32,906 bases of DNA from Oscillochloris sp. (GCA_012032775.1 JAAUQO010000050.1:1-32906), one strand, 5' to 3'; shown: positions 1 to 9,714, counted from the stretch's first letter. Program-made: numbers and translations. Notes: generated by a model from the letters alone, not told the origin.

Positions 1-3000
1 TCGGCGGTGATGCCGCGGGCGCCGCCGGTTGCGAGTATCACCGCCTGGGGCGATAATCCGCCGGCCGGTTCAGTTGCGGCGCTGAACGATTGCGCAACCA
101 GGCCCAGGCTCATGCGGCGTCCCGCCACATACCCGATCTCAACCGGTCCGCGGTGCTGCTCAATTCCGCCAACACATATTCGGCGATCCGCTGCGGCGCG
201 AGCTGCCGCTCCAGATCGACCGCCCGCACCAACACATGCGGCCACTCCAGCGCCACACTCTTGAGCAACCCGACAACACCGGCTTGCAGCGGCAGGAACG
301 CCGTTGCAGCGGCGCTGCCGAACGTGCCGCCCATTGCCGTCACAGCCATAACTGCTGCGCCGCCGTTATTCGCCGCCGTATTGAGATCAGCGGCAAGTGC
401 GCGCAACAGCCGGTATAACCCGGTTGTCTCGGCCTCCAGGCGGGCCGGCCACGCATTCAGCGGCATGGTGGGCAGATCGGCGGCATTGCGTAGCGGCGCC
501 AGATAGAACAAGCCGACAATCGGGCCGTGCTTCTGGCGCAACTCAGCCAGTTGCACTTCCGGCTCGCCGGGAAACGCCGGATCAAGCAGCAGCGCCCGCT
601 GGCCAAGGGCGTGCATACGCTGTTGCAGGATCTCCGCCGCTCCATTATCGTCGGCGCTGATCACAACCACGCCCTGGGCCAATCGTACCTGGCCGGGATG
701 CGGCGGCGCTTCCTGCGGCTGCACGCTATAGCGGGTGATCGCGGCCGGGATTGTGGCCGGCGCAGCCTGAACCCCGTGCGGCGACGGGGCGCCGTTCGCG
801 CCCGACGGCTGATTGGTGGCGCCGTTCAACTGTGGCGTCGCCGCTTCAAACGCAGGGGGCAACGGCGCGGCCGGCGATTCGGCCAGATACTGGCCCATCA
901 CACTGCGCTGCGTGGCCAGAAACCGGCTCATCAGCCCTTGAAACTGGGTTGCCACTGCCGCATCGAACCGGCCATTGCCGGTGTCTGGCCCGGCGCCGTT
1001 TGGCATACGTGTTTGTTGCGGCGCCGGGCTTGCCTGGCGACCATTCCCATTCTGCGGCGCGAACCCGTTCAGCGGCGTTGCCGCGTTCCCTGCCGGCGTA
1101 CCCACAGGCACGATCGTCGGCTGCACATGTGCCGGCCATTCCAGGGGCGGCTCCGGCAGACGGCGCGGCTCGCTTGCCGGCCGGGCGTGACCGCCGTCGA
1201 TCATCCAGGTGGTTGGCGCAAGCGGCGCGGGCTTACTTGCCTCCAGCAGCCGGCTCAGCGCTTGCTTTGGCCCGGCCCGGCCCACAAATAGCTGATCGAG
1301 CTTCAGCTCAATACCCTGGATCGCGAGCCGGCCGACAACTTCAAGCAGGTGCGGCAACCCGGCCGGGCTGGTTGATCGAGCGCCAGCGCAAGATGCGGCT
1401 CGTCGGCGAGGATCTGGCGGATCAACCCGGTTAAGGCATTGCGCGGCCCAATCTCAACAAAGATCCGTGCGCCGGCCGCGTACATCGCCCGAATCTGATC
1501 GGCGAAGCGCACCGGCCGGGTTACGTGCTCAGCCAGTTGGGCCGCAACCGCCTGCGGATCGTGGGGATAGCGGCGGCGTTGGTATTGCTGTAGACCGGAA
1601 TCTGCGGCGCGTTCAGCGTGAAGTCGGCCAGTGCTCGGGCCAGCCTGGTTTGCGCCGGCGCCACCAGGGCCGAGTGGAAGGCACAGGCAACCTGGAGCCG
1701 CCGCGTCGCAATTCCGGCGGCTTCGAGCCGGGTACACGCCGCAGCGATGCCCTGCTCGGTTCCCGCAAGCACCGTCTGGCGCGGGCTGTTCAGGTTCGCC
1801 GGCCAGACATCGGCGATGCCGGCAATTGCCGCCGTTACCGTCTGTTCGTCGGCACTGGCCGCAGCCATTGTGCCGGGAGTTTCCTGCGCGGCCGCCAGGA
1901 TACTTCGGCCGCGAATATACGAGATCCGGTAGAGATCATCTTCGCTCAGCACACCGGCGGCGCAGAGGGCGACATATTCGCCGTAGCTATGACCGGCCAG
2001 ATGCCCGCCGCGCAAACCAAGCCGCTCCAACAGCCGGTAAAGCCCCATCCCGGCCGCGCCAAGGGCCGGTTGGGCAATATCGGTGCGGGTCAGGGCTTCG
2101 GCCTGCGCCGCCCGCTCAGTCTTCCGAAAGGCCGGCACCGGAAAGACATAGCTGCTCAGCCGAGCCTCCAGGTGCAGTTGCAACACCAGATCGGCCCGCT
2201 CCCAGGCCCGGCGCAACTCGGGAAATTGGATGCTCAGATCGACCAGCATGTTGGGATATTGCGAACCCTGGCCGGCGAATACCAGCGCTACCGCATCGGC
2301 ACTAAGCGGCGGCGCATCGCAAAGGTGAACCCCGGCAGGTAACGCTTCGCCGCGCTCCAGATATGCGCAACAGCCGGCCAGTTGTCGGCGCAGATCGGCA
2401 AGATCGGCGGCGACGATCGCCAGCCGAATACCGCCGGGCGCGGCGCGCTGAAAATCGGCGGCCAGATTGCGAGCCAGATCGGCTGCGGCGGGCCGGGCGC
2501 CGGAATCCAGCGCCGCCTCAAGCACGTTGAGTGCGCCTTGCAACCCGGTTTTGTCGGGCGCCGCCCAGAGATAGAGTTCCGCCGGCCAGCGAGGATGGAG
2601 CGGCGCTTCCGGCAGCAGATCGTCGCGATATTCCTCAAGGGCGGCATGAAAGTTTGTGCCGCCGAAACCAAAGGCGCTCACACCGGCCCGGCGCGGGATA
2701 CCGCCCTCAGGCTGGAGCCATGGCCGTGTCTCGCTGTTGACATACAGCGGGCTTTCGGCATCGAAGGTGCGCGCATTCGGCTGTTCGACATGCAAAGTTG
2801 CCGGCAGAATTTTGTGGTAAAGGGCCAGACTGGCCTTGATCAAGCCGGCCACCCCGGCGGCGCATTTAGTGTGGCCGATCATCGACTTGACCGAGCCGAT
2901 CGCACAGCTTTGCGCCGCTGCGCCGGCATCGCCGAGGATGCCGCGCAATGTATTGACCTCGGTCTGATCGCCGACACCGTGCCGGTGCCGTGGGCTTCAA

Positions 3001-6000
3001 CCAGGCCCAGAGTGGCCGGACTAAACCCGGCCTTGCTGTAGGCCCGCTGGATCGCGCGGGCCTGACCAACCGGACGCGGCGCGGTCAGGCTGCGGTCGCG
3101 CCCGTCGCTGGAACCGCCGACGGCCTTGATCACGGCATAGATGCGATCGCCGTCGCGGCGGGCGTCGGCGAGCCGTTTCAGCACCACCATCGCCACGCCC
3201 TCGCTGATCACGATCCCGTCGGCCTGTTGATCGAACGGCCGGCTGCGGCCCTGTGCCGAGAGAGCCTGGGTTTTGCTGAAGCAGAGAAAGCCGAACGGAT
3301 TCTGGACATTGTCCACCCCGCCGGCGATCACCAGATCGCTGCTGCCGGCTTCCAATTCGCGCACAGCCAGGGCAATCGCGGCCAGCGACGAGGCACAGGC
3401 CGCATCGACGGTGTAGTTCACGCCGCCAAGATCGAAGCGATTGGCGATCCGGCCGGCGATCACATTCAGCAAGATACCGGGAAACGAATCTTCGGTCCAT
3501 TCGGGCAGGCGTTCCAGCAGTTCGTCCGGCACCGGATCGATCAGACTCGGCAATGCGCTGCGCACGGCATAGCGCTCGCCCAGATCGCCGGCGCCGCCGC
3601 CGGCCCCCAGTATCACCGAACTGCGCTCACGCGGAAAGGGCCGTTCACTATACCCGGCGTCGGCAAATGCCGCCCGCGCCGCCTCCAGGGCCAGCAATTG
3701 AATCGGCTCGATCGAACGCAGCGCATTCGGCGGAATGCCGTACTTCGTCGGATCAAATGCGATCTCGGCCAGAAATCCGCCCCAGCGGGCGTAGATCTTG
3801 TCGCGGGCGCGTCGATCCTGGTCGTAGTAGCGGCGCCAATCCCAACGCTCGGCCGGGATCTCGCCCAGGGCATCGACACGCTGCAGAATATGTTCCCAGT
3901 AGGTCTTCAGATCCGGCGCACCGGGCAGCATGCAGGCCATCCCGATCACCGCCACATCGCTCGGTTGCTCGGCGCCGGGCAGCACGGTTGCCGGCAATTG
4001 TGCGGCGGCGGCCTGCAATTGCGCCGTGGCGCCTGCGGCAACTGCGGCATGCAGTTCGGCCATCGCGACCACATTGTTGCGCAGCGCCGCAAGCTGCCCG
4101 ATCATGTACATACCCTCGGCCAGTTGGGTCTGCGCATCGACATTCAGGTAGCGTGGCTCGTGCGGGTTCGCCGCGTGATTGGGATTATGGGCCACGCCCT
4201 TGGCCGCGATCCGCAAACGACCGAGATTCAACTCCTCAAGTGCGGCGCGCTGCTGATCGGCGCCGGCCCCCGATGCAGCAAGTTGCTGCCGGGTAGCCTG
4301 AAAGGTTGCGCTGTATGGATTTTCGGCGCAACGGGTTGCGTGGCCGGGGCCGCTCTCAAGCAGCACTGTGCGCGAGCAGTTCAGGGCAACTTCCTGAAAG
4401 CCGGGCAGGATCGCGCCGCTCGCAACCGCCTCGTGGGTAAATAGGTAGGCCGTACCCATCAGCACCCCAACCTTCACACCCCTGGCGATCAACGGCGCCG
4501 CCAGGGCCGTCGCCATGGCCGCCGAGCGCCCGTCGTGAATGCCGCCGGCAAAGAGCAGATGCAGGTTTTCCGGATCGGGCGGCAGATCGGCCAGCAGCGC
4601 CGCGACCATCGCATCCCAGAGCACCAGGCTACTGCGCGGCCCGACATGGCCGCCGCATTCCCGGCCCTCGAACACAAAGCGGCGTGCGCCTTCGCGCAGA
4701 AACAGCTTCAGCAGGCCGGGCGACGGCACATGCAAGTAGGTGGCGATCCCGGCTTGCTCCAGTTCGCGGGCCTGGTCGGGGCGCCCGCCGGCGATCAGGG
4801 CGAATTTCGGCCGTACCCGGCGCACCACCTCCAATTGTTCGCGGCGTAGCTCAAGCGGTACAAAGCCCAAAATCCCCACGCCCCAGGGGCGATCGCCAAG
4901 CCGCTCACGGGTGGCTTCCAGCAGCGTTGCCACCGCAGGGCCACGCATCAGCGCCAGGGCCAGAAAGGGCAAACCGCCGGCTTCGGCCACCGCCTCGGCA
5001 AATGCCTCCCGATCGCTCACCCGCGTCATCGGCCCTTGCACAAACGGGTAGCGCGTTCCATGGGCCACAGCCAGCGAACCATCGGCGTCCAATGCCCGGC
5101 TCTGGGCCGCGATCCGCACACTGGCCACACTTTCAGCCCGGATCGCCGCCAGAATGCCGCCGACCGTGCAATAACGGCGCGCCAACTCGGCTGCACATGC
5201 AGCATCCTGGCCGATCGGCCAGACACAGCGATCCGGTGCATCCCAGCCGATTGACTCTTCAACCAGGCGGCGCCAGCGCATTGTTCGTTCGGCAAGCGGG
5301 GCCGGATCGGCGGCTAATTCGTCGGCGCGCGGCTCAGGGTTTTCAGCGCCGTATGGGCAGGGTGTTGAAAAAAGCGGAATGCGGCGCCCAACTCAGCGCC
5401 GACACACAACGTCTCGCTGCCGTCGAAGCTACGAAGTGCCTGCTGCACATCTTCCGGCAGCGTCGATTCACGGGCCAGGCCGAGTTGGACATCCAGCACC
5501 ACACCGGCAGCGCCGGCGCCCGACAGGCGGCGGCACTATGCATACCGATCCCGCCGTGGGCCAGCACCGGTCGCTCGGTAGACGCGAGCAAGCGCTGGAG
5601 CAGGATAAAGGTTGTTTCGGGTGCGCCGGGGCCGCCGGCTTCATGGCCGCGCGCGATCAGGCCGTACGCTGCGGTTGCCAGGGCCGGCGCAATCTGCTCG
5701 CCGGCCGTAATCTCAACCCAGACCTGCCGGCCTTCGATGTGCAGCCGTTCGATCAGGGCCGGGCTTAGGGGATTATCGGCGGTGACAATAATCAACTTCG
5801 CGCGGTTCGGCAGCGAATCGAGCAGCATGGTACGCCCGAATCTGATCCCGAACGCAGCATCACTACCCTGGGCAAGGCGCCTGACGGCGGTGGCGGCAAC
5901 CTCGGCGGAACAATATTCCAGATCAACGACACCGATCTCACCGGCGCGGCAAGCGGCAATCGCAATCGCCGGTTCGGCTTGAAGGCACGGCGTGAGCGCG

Positions 6001-6020
6001 AGGATGGAAAATGTGGGCAT
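1..6020 (-). CDS. Iterative type I polyketide/fatty-acid synthase, 5' part (NMO-NMO-KS-AT-linker-KR), truncated by the window edge
   Basis: This gene encodes a cytoplasmic multidomain synthase that should build a polyketide or long acyl chain. The start at 6020 (protein begins MPTFSILAL) is chosen because GGAG lies 8 bases upstream. Domain order: FMN barrel A (about 6020-5335), FMN barrel B (about 5200-4100), ketosynthase (3958-2625), acyltransferase (2294-1365), a linker, then a ketoreductase from about 736 past the left edge. No carrier-protein DSL/DSM motif is visible, so ACP domains are expected beyond position 1. The KS active-site context DAACASS resembles PfaA- and heterocyst-glycolipid-type synthases rather than modular PKSs (DTACSSS). 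Six frame breaks (near 144, 1360, 1566, 2976, 5327 and 5520) each fit one missing base, mostly in G/C runs, so the gene is probably intact in the organism. It is alone on this strand with the SARP-type regulator lying upstream. The family call is firm; the product is unknown. Confidence 0.88.
110..1357 (-). CDS. PKS segment: post-AT linker and N-terminal part of the ketoreductase
   Basis: This segment follows the acyltransferase. It holds the post-AT linker (LPHLLEVVGRLAIQGIEL, about 1357-1300) and a low-complexity Pro/Ala/Gly/Asn-rich spacer. A helical FQGLMSRFLATQRSVM stretch lies at about 976-880; I recall similar F-x-x-LM-x-x-FL-x-TQ segments in PfaA/hgl-type synthases, just before carrier domains. 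From about 736 the structural half of a KR domain begins. Near 144 the frame is lost; one extra G in a GG pair gives VEIGYVAGRRMS and then ATGGARGITA at the left edge, the Rossmann loop of the catalytic KR half. No phosphopantetheine attachment site is seen in the linker. Confidence 0.78.
   Translation of the reverse strand: MPHLLEVVGRLAIQGIELKLDQLFVGRAGPKQALSRLLEASKPAPLAPTTWMIDGGHARPASEPRRLPEPPLEWPAHVQPTIVPVGTPAGNAATPLNGFAPQNGNGRQASPAPQQTRMPNGAGPDTGNGRFDAAVATQFQGLMSRFLATQRSVMGQYLAESPAAPLPPAFEAATPQLNGATNQPSGANGAPSPHGVQAAPATIPAAITRYSVQPQEAPPHPGQVRLAQGVVVISADDNGAAEILQQRMHALGQRALLLDPAFPGEPEVQLAELRQKHGPIVGLFYLAPLRNAADLPTMPLNAWPARLEAETTGLYRLLRALAADLNTAANNGGAAVMAVTAMGGTFGSAAATAFLPLQAGVVGLLKSVALEWPHVLVRAVDLERQLAPQRIAEYVLAELSSTADRLRSGMWRDAA
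1521..2948 (-). CDS. PKS segment: ketosynthase C-terminus and acyltransferase
   Basis: The segment opens with the end of the ketosynthase: IGSVKSMIGHTKCAAG carries the second catalytic histidine, and FGFGGTNFHAALEEY closes the domain near 2625. A KS-AT linker follows. The acyltransferase begins at about 2294 with VFAGQGSQYP, and its nucleophile serine is in GHSYGEY (codon near 1988). The distal catalytic histidine is probably the one in CAFHSALV. The frame breaks in a CCCC run near 1566. Restoring one C continues the domain as HDPQAVAAQLAEHV and ARIFVEIGP in the neighbouring frame (the 1303-1575 part), which ends near 1360 at a GGG run with another one-base break. The extender-unit specificity cannot be read with confidence. 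Confidence 0.85.
   Translation of the reverse strand: MRGILGDAGAAAQSCAIGSVKSMIGHTKCAAGVAGLIKASLALYHKILPATLHVEQPNARTFDAESPLYVNSETRPWLQPEGGIPRRAGVSAFGFGGTNFHAALEEYRDDLLPEAPLHPRWPAELYLWAAPDKTGLQGALNVLEAALDSGARPAAADLARNLAADFQRAAPGGIRLAIVAADLADLRRQLAGCCAYLERGEALPAGVHLCDAPPLSADAVALVFAGQGSQYPNMLVDLSIQFPELRRAWERADLVLQLHLEARLSSYVFPVPAFRKTERAAQAEALTRTDIAQPALGAAGMGLYRLLERLGLRGGHLAGHSYGEYVALCAAGVLSEDDLYRISYIRGRSILAAAQETPGTMAAASADEQTVTAAIAGIADVWPANLNSPRQTVLAGTEQGIAAACTRLEAAGIATRRLQVACAFHSALVAPAQTRLARALADFTLNAPQIPVYSNTNAAAIPTIRRRLRPNWLST
2879..5281 (-). CDS. PKS segment: second FMN barrel and most of the ketosynthase
   Basis: This 800-codon segment starts in the inter-barrel linker. The second nitronate-monooxygenase/PfaD-like barrel covers roughly segment residues 75-400. 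It contains FVQGPMTRVSD near the start of the barrel, EGRECGGHVGP (catalytic/FMN loop) and FAGGIHDGRS (phosphate loop). The ketosynthase begins near residue 442 (VAVIGMACMLPG). Its active-site cysteine lies in VDAACASSL (C629, codon 3395-3397), and the first catalytic histidine lies in EAHGTGT, near 2990. Immediately after EAHGTGTV the frame is lost (about 2976). One inserted base gives GDQTEVNTLRGIL, the expected G-D-x-x-E continuation, which leads into the next segment. The segment is well conserved and shows no missing catalytic residue. Confidence 0.85.
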   Translation of the reverse strand: MRWRRLVEESIGWDAPDRCVWPIGQDAACAAELARRYCTVGGILAAIRAESVASVRIAAQSRALDADGSLAVAHGTRYPFVQGPMTRVSDREAFAEAVAEAGGLPFLALALMRGPAVATLLEATRERLGDRPWGVGILGFVPLELRREQLEVVRRVRPKFALIAGGRPDQARELEQAGIATYLHVPSPGLLKLFLREGARRFVFEGRECGGHVGPRSSLVLWDAMVAALLADLPPDPENLHLLFAGGIHDGRSAAMATALAAPLIARGVKVGVLMGTAYLFTHEAVASGAILPGFQEVALNCSRTVLLESGPGHATRCAENPYSATFQATRQQLAASGAGADQQRAALEELNLGRLRIAAKGVAHNPNHAANPHEPRYLNVDAQTQLAEGMYMIGQLAALRNNVVAMAELHAAVAAGATAQLQAAAAQLPATVLPGAEQPSDVAVIGMACMLPGAPDLKTYWEHILQRVDALGEIPAERWDWRRYYDQDRRARDKIYARWGGFLAEIAFDPTKYGIPPNALRSIEPIQLLALEAARAAFADAGYSERPFPRERSSVILGAGGGAGDLGERYAVRSALPSLIDPVPDELLERLPEWTEDSFPGILLNVIAGRIANRFDLGGVNYTVDAACASSLAAIALAVRELEAGSSDLVIAGGVDNVQNPFGFLCFSKTQALSAQGRSRPFDQQADGIVISEGVAMVVLKRLADARRDGDRIYAVIKAVGGSSDGRDRSLTAPRPVGQARAIQRAYSKAGFSPATLGLVEAHGTGTVSAIRPRSIHCAASSAMPAQRRKAVRSARSSR
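5343..6020 (-). CDS. PKS segment: first FMN barrel (PfaD/nitronate monooxygenase-like)
   Basis: This open-frame segment is the N-terminus of the synthase. It reads as a compact TIM-barrel half of the nitronate monooxygenase/PfaD enoyl-reductase superfamily. Visible signatures are ARGHEAGG (the family's G-x-EAGG substrate/FMN loop) and LAHGGIG (the FMN phosphate-binding GGI loop). The frame is lost near 5520, inside a run of three Gs; adding one G restores continuous sequence through GVVLDVQLGLARE in the frame ending at 5314. A second break near 5327 then joins it to the next segment (ADELAADPAPLAERTM). Both signature loops are present, so this barrel may still bind flavin. In polyunsaturated-fatty-acid synthases PfaD is a separate enoyl reductase protein; here the equivalent is fused in cis. 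Activity is inferred, not shown. Confidence 0.75.
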   Translation of the reverse strand: MPTFSILALTPCLQAEPAIAIAACRAGEIGVVDLEYCSAEVAATAVRRLAQGSDAAFGIRFGRTMLLDSLPNRAKLIIVTADNPLSPALIERLHIEGRQVWVEITAGEQIAPALATAAYGLIARGHEAGGPGAPETTFILLQRLLASTERPVLAHGGIGMHSAAACRAPALPVWCWMSNSAWPVNRRCRKMCSRHFVASTAARRCVSALSWAPHSAFFNTLPIRR

Positions 6021-6509
6021 TTGTCGCACTCCGGTTATGGAATGCGGCTTCGGCGCAACGGGACAGGTAGAGAATGCAATACAAGGTTGCCGGCGCACAG
6101 CGAAGCCGGGCAAACGACAGTATTACGAGAAAGCAGTACTGCAACGACAGATACGTGCCGTCTGACAGCACCTGAAAACTATGTTGTTTTAGTGGGGTAC
6201 GGTGGCGTGTGCGAAGGTGGCTGAAGCGTACATAGTTGCCGGGCGTTATGAACCCCGCGATCTGAAGTAACGGCTACGAACCAACCTCCTTTGGGGTAAA
6301 GTGAACAACGGCGATGAGGAAATCGTAATGAATTGTTGTAGCCGGAACTATAGCATGGCGCAATGGAGGGCGTCAAGTTGGGATTTGGTCAAAAACCCGC
6401 GCCTGTGCCGGCTACTCCAACGGCGTTCCAGCGCATCAGAACGCAATCCATCTCTGCGAACCGCGCCGTGCAAACCCGGCGCGAAGATGAACGTATGTTA
6501 ATCCTGCCA
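6021..6509. other. Intergenic region upstream of the synthase; no gene seen
   Basis: This 489-base gap separates the synthase start from the 3' end of the SARP-type regulator, both on the minus strand. It must carry the synthase promoter unless the two genes are cotranscribed. I see a GGAG ribosome site (6029-6032), a perfect 10-bp palindrome GCAGTACTGC near 6132, and a hairpin just past the regulator's stop. No convincing -35/-10 pair, SARP-type heptamer repeat or small gene is visible; the short ORFs here have neither good starts nor protein-like composition. Confidence 0.5.
6462..6483 (-). terminator. Possible weak terminator hairpin after the SARP-type regulator
   Basis: CGCGCCG and CGGCGCG form a perfect 7-bp GC-rich stem with an 8-base loop, starting about 27 bases beyond the stop codon of the minus-strand regulator. 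No T-tract follows on the minus strand. If it acts as a terminator it is not a classic intrinsic one; it could also simply stabilise the 3' end. Confidence 0.3.
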
Positions 6510-9480
6510 TCAGTCAGGATGCATGCCGGGTAGAGCGCTCCTGCGGCTGAGTTTGATCGCGAATGCGACGGCTTCACTGAGCGAGCGGGCCTGACCACGT
6601 ATGAGTGCAGCCCGAAACTGCTCGGCGGGCATGCTGTCGCCCAATGCACCCAGCAACCGGCGGGCCTGTTCACGGAACACGGCATCGGCGCCTGGATGAA
6701 TCAATGCCGGCCCAATCAACTCGACGGCGGCGGCATTTGCTGTGGTATGTTGCAGCAATTGGGCCAGTTTCACCATGAACATCAACATATTCGGCACCGA
6801 CCAGTAGTGTTGGGCCAGTTCCAGTGCTTCGGCGTAATAGACACATGCCGCAGCGAGTTCGCCCAAGGTTACACACACATCGCCCAGGTTGCTCAGCGGC
6901 AGCGCCCGCTCCCAATGGTTGCCCAGGCCGCCCATCAGGGCCAGGCTCTCCTGGTAGTGCATGCGGGCCTCATCGTAGGCGCTCTGCATTTCGGCCGCAA
7001 TGCCGAGCAGATTGAGCGAAAGCGCAACCCCGCGCAGATCGCCGTTGGCCCGCCGCAAGCGCAGGCTGTTTTGAACCAGGCGGCGCACTTCGGCATACTC
7101 CATCAGGCCCTCGTAGGCCGAGGCCAGATTATGGTAGGCATTGGCTTCGGCCGGCGAGTTACCGGCGGCGCGAGCGCAATCCAGGCTCTGCCGATGCAAT
7201 CGGATCGCGCTCTGAAAGCGTCCGCGCCGCTCCATAATCCGGCCCAGGACGCCAAGGATGCGGGCGCGGTCGTGATGCACCTGCGGCCCGCCGCTCAGCC
7301 GTAATGCCCGCCGCAGGAGTGCGATCCCCTCGTCGTAACGCCCAAGCCGTTCGCATTGGCCTGCCCGCGCCGCCAACACCCGGCTCAGAACAAAACCCGC
7401 CTCCGGCGCCGGATGCGCCGCCAGGGCAGCGGCGGCCCGCTGCAAACAATCCAACGCTTCTTCAAAACGGCCGCGGGCATCCATCCCCATTGCCAGACCT
7501 TCGCACATGCGCTCCAGCGCCGGCCAATCTGCTGCGGCAACCACCCGATCCCAGGCTGTGCGGATATTGACGATCTCGCGATCAAACGCCGCCAGGGCCT
7601 CAGCCTGTTCGGCACCGCCAAGCCGGGCGGCGGTCGCCGTCAGCAGGCGCCCGACATAATCGGTGTGGGCGGCACGCGCCGCTGCGGCTTCCGCCGGATC
7701 ATGGTTGAGGTGTTCGTTTGCGAATTGTGCAACCAGAACGTGCATACCGTAGCGCCCATCAGCACTGCGTTGGAGCAGCGAGGCATCCTGCAACGCCGCC
7801 AACTCGGCGAATGAGTGATCGCCGAGCAACTCGTGGGCTGTCGGCGCATCCAACCCGCCGCGAAAAAGGCTCAGCCGGCACATGGCGCGCTGTTCTTCCG
7901 GTTCGAGTAGTTCCCAGGATTGCTCAAACACCGCGCGCATACTATGATGGCGGGCCGGCAGATCCGGCAGATCGGCGGCCAGGAAATCCGGATTCGCCGC
8001 GATTGCCTGCACAATCTCATCAATTGTCAGCCGCCGCACCCACGAGGCGGCCAGTTCGATCGCCAGCGGCGAACCATCGAGCAGCCGGCACAAACGGCCG
8101 ATCAATCCAATATTATGCGCATCCAGCCTGAAGCCGGCGCCGACGTGCAGCCAGGCGCGCAAACAGTTGCAACGCCTCGTAGCCGGCACTCTCCTGCGGT
8201 GGGCTCTCCGCCGGCGGACATGCCAGACCGGTGAGCGGGAAGATCCATTCGGCGTGCAGGTTGAGCGGCCGGCGTGATGTGGCCAGCAGTTGCACCTGTG
8301 GCCCATGGGCCAGAATCTCGGCCAGCAATGTGCCGGCCTGCGGCACATGCTCCAGGTTATCGCAGAGTAAAAGCAGATCTTGCTCGTGCAGGTAGTTCAA
8401 CACCTGATTGCGCAGTTCGGCGCGGCCATCGGCACGCAAGCCCAGGGTTGCGGCCAGGCTGCTGATCAACGCCGTCTGATCGGCGGCGCCGGCCAGATCC
8501 AGAAAGAAACCACCGCCACGATGCGCGGCGGCCTGCTGTTGGGCCACATGCAAAGCCAGGCGGGTCTTACCGATCCCACCCGGCCCGATCAGTGTCACCA
8601 GTCGGCAGGCCGGATCGCGCAGCATTGTGGTAAGTTGGGCCGCTTCGTGCTCACGGCCCAGAAGCGAACCACCGAGCAACGGTGCGGCGCGCAGGACGGG
8701 TTTTTCGGCAACCGGCGCAGGGCTGAAGCCGCTCCGCAGGCGTGCGGCCAGGGTTTGCAGGGTGTCGGCCGGCTCGATCCCAAGTTCTTCGGCCAGCGTA
8801 CGCCGGTAGCGGTCGTAGGCATCGAGCGCCGCCGCCCGCCGCCCGATCGCCGCCAGCAACTCCATCAACAACAGATGCGGCCATTCTTGCAACGGGTCAT
8901 GGCGCAAGGCCAATTCAGCCTGCTCGATCGCCGCCGCCGGTTGACCCAGAAGTTGATAGGTTCGCGCCAACTGCCGGCGCCCATTGATCGCCAGGCGACG
9001 CAGACGTTCCTGCTCGCCGCGCATCCAATCCTCGAAACCGCGGCTGTTGCTGATCGCAAAACCTTGCAAGAAATCGCCGCGATAAAACCGGAGCGCCGCC
9101 GCAAGCTGTTCCGTCCCGCCGGTATCGAGCCGGGCCTCGCCGCTCGCCGGGAGCAAGCCGCTCAACGCCTGCTCGAAGAAGCGCACATCCAGCCGAATTT
9201 CGGCATCGGGGCGCAGGCCGACCGCCAGCCGGTTGGACTGCAAATATGGGCCGAGGGCCGGCCGCAAACTACTCAGCAGGACGCTCAGATTGGCCCGCCC
9301 GCGCTCGGACGACAGATCATCCCAGAGCAGTTCGGCCAGCCATTCGCGCTGAAACACTTGCCCGCCGCACGCCAGGTAGACGATCAGGGCTTCGGCTTTG
9401 CGCGACGCCAGACCAACCAGCGCCTGCTCGCCGACCTGGATCTGTAAACCGCCCAGCGTGTTGATGCGAAGTTCCTGCAT
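6510..9480 (-). CDS. SARP/BTAD-family transcriptional activator with STAND (NB-ARC-like) ATPase and TPR domains
   Basis: This is a large cytoplasmic signal-transduction regulator of about 989 residues. Residues 1-95 form the OmpR-like winged helix (LRINTLGGLQI opening). Residues 96-245 form the bacterial transcriptional activation domain (BTAD), ending YRRTLAEELGIEPADT. A STAND ATPase follows, with Walker A GPGGIGKT (about 299-306) and Walker B LLLLCDNLEHV (D374). The C-terminal third is TPR-rich, for example AYHNLASAYEG and LSLNLLGIAAEM. The start at 9480 (MQELRINTLGG) has AAAGG five to six bases upstream. The frame breaks near 8150, inside the ATPase region just after ALQLFARLAA; here the shift is +1 or -2, unlike most breaks in the window. 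In this family ATP-driven oligomerisation usually gates DNA binding. Its position, upstream of the synthase and divergent from the secreted protein, makes both plausible targets; that is inference. Confidence 0.87.
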
Positions 9481-9572
9481 GCAACCTTTCCAGCCTCGCA
9501 ACACTTTCCTAACCATTGAACGCAGGCTTTTGAAGGATGAGCTAAGAGTCGCCGGCTATAGTCAGATGGCTT

Positions 9573-9643
9573 CACGATCGTTCAGCGCCATCTACCTTGC
9601 GCTGCCGAAGCACCTGTAGAACAGCCACGATCAGCGGATCGTG
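9573..9643. promoter_or_regulatory. Candidate operator pair in the divergent promoter region
   Basis: The 234-base gap between the minus-strand SARP-type regulator and the plus-strand secreted-protein gene holds two sites sharing CACGATC. One is at 9573, within which ACGATCGT is a perfect palindrome. The other at 9626-9643 is a perfect 7-bp inverted repeat, CACGATC-AGCG-GATCGTG, extended by CAGCC/GGCTG with a small bulge. The two start 53 bases apart, about five helical turns. This suits a dimeric regulator, but the second site could equally be an RNA hairpin in a leader. Confidence 0.35.
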
Positions 9644-9714
9644 AGGCTGCCCCCTGTCTGTGCAGCGAGGTCGGCTTCCCATTGTACACGCCATCATCAA
9701 GCCAGGAGGAAATT

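Noticed and set aside
2990..4444. Long plus-strand ORF opposite the ketosynthase
   Set aside because: It is antisense to well-conserved KS and FMN-barrel sequence; its translation has no motifs and arises from the GC-rich codon pattern of the real gene.
6179..6376. Small minus-strand ORF upstream of the synthase, near an AGGAGG-like string at 6281-6294
   Set aside because: The ribosome-like string does not precede a start codon at a usable distance, and the peptide is low in conserved-looking composition.
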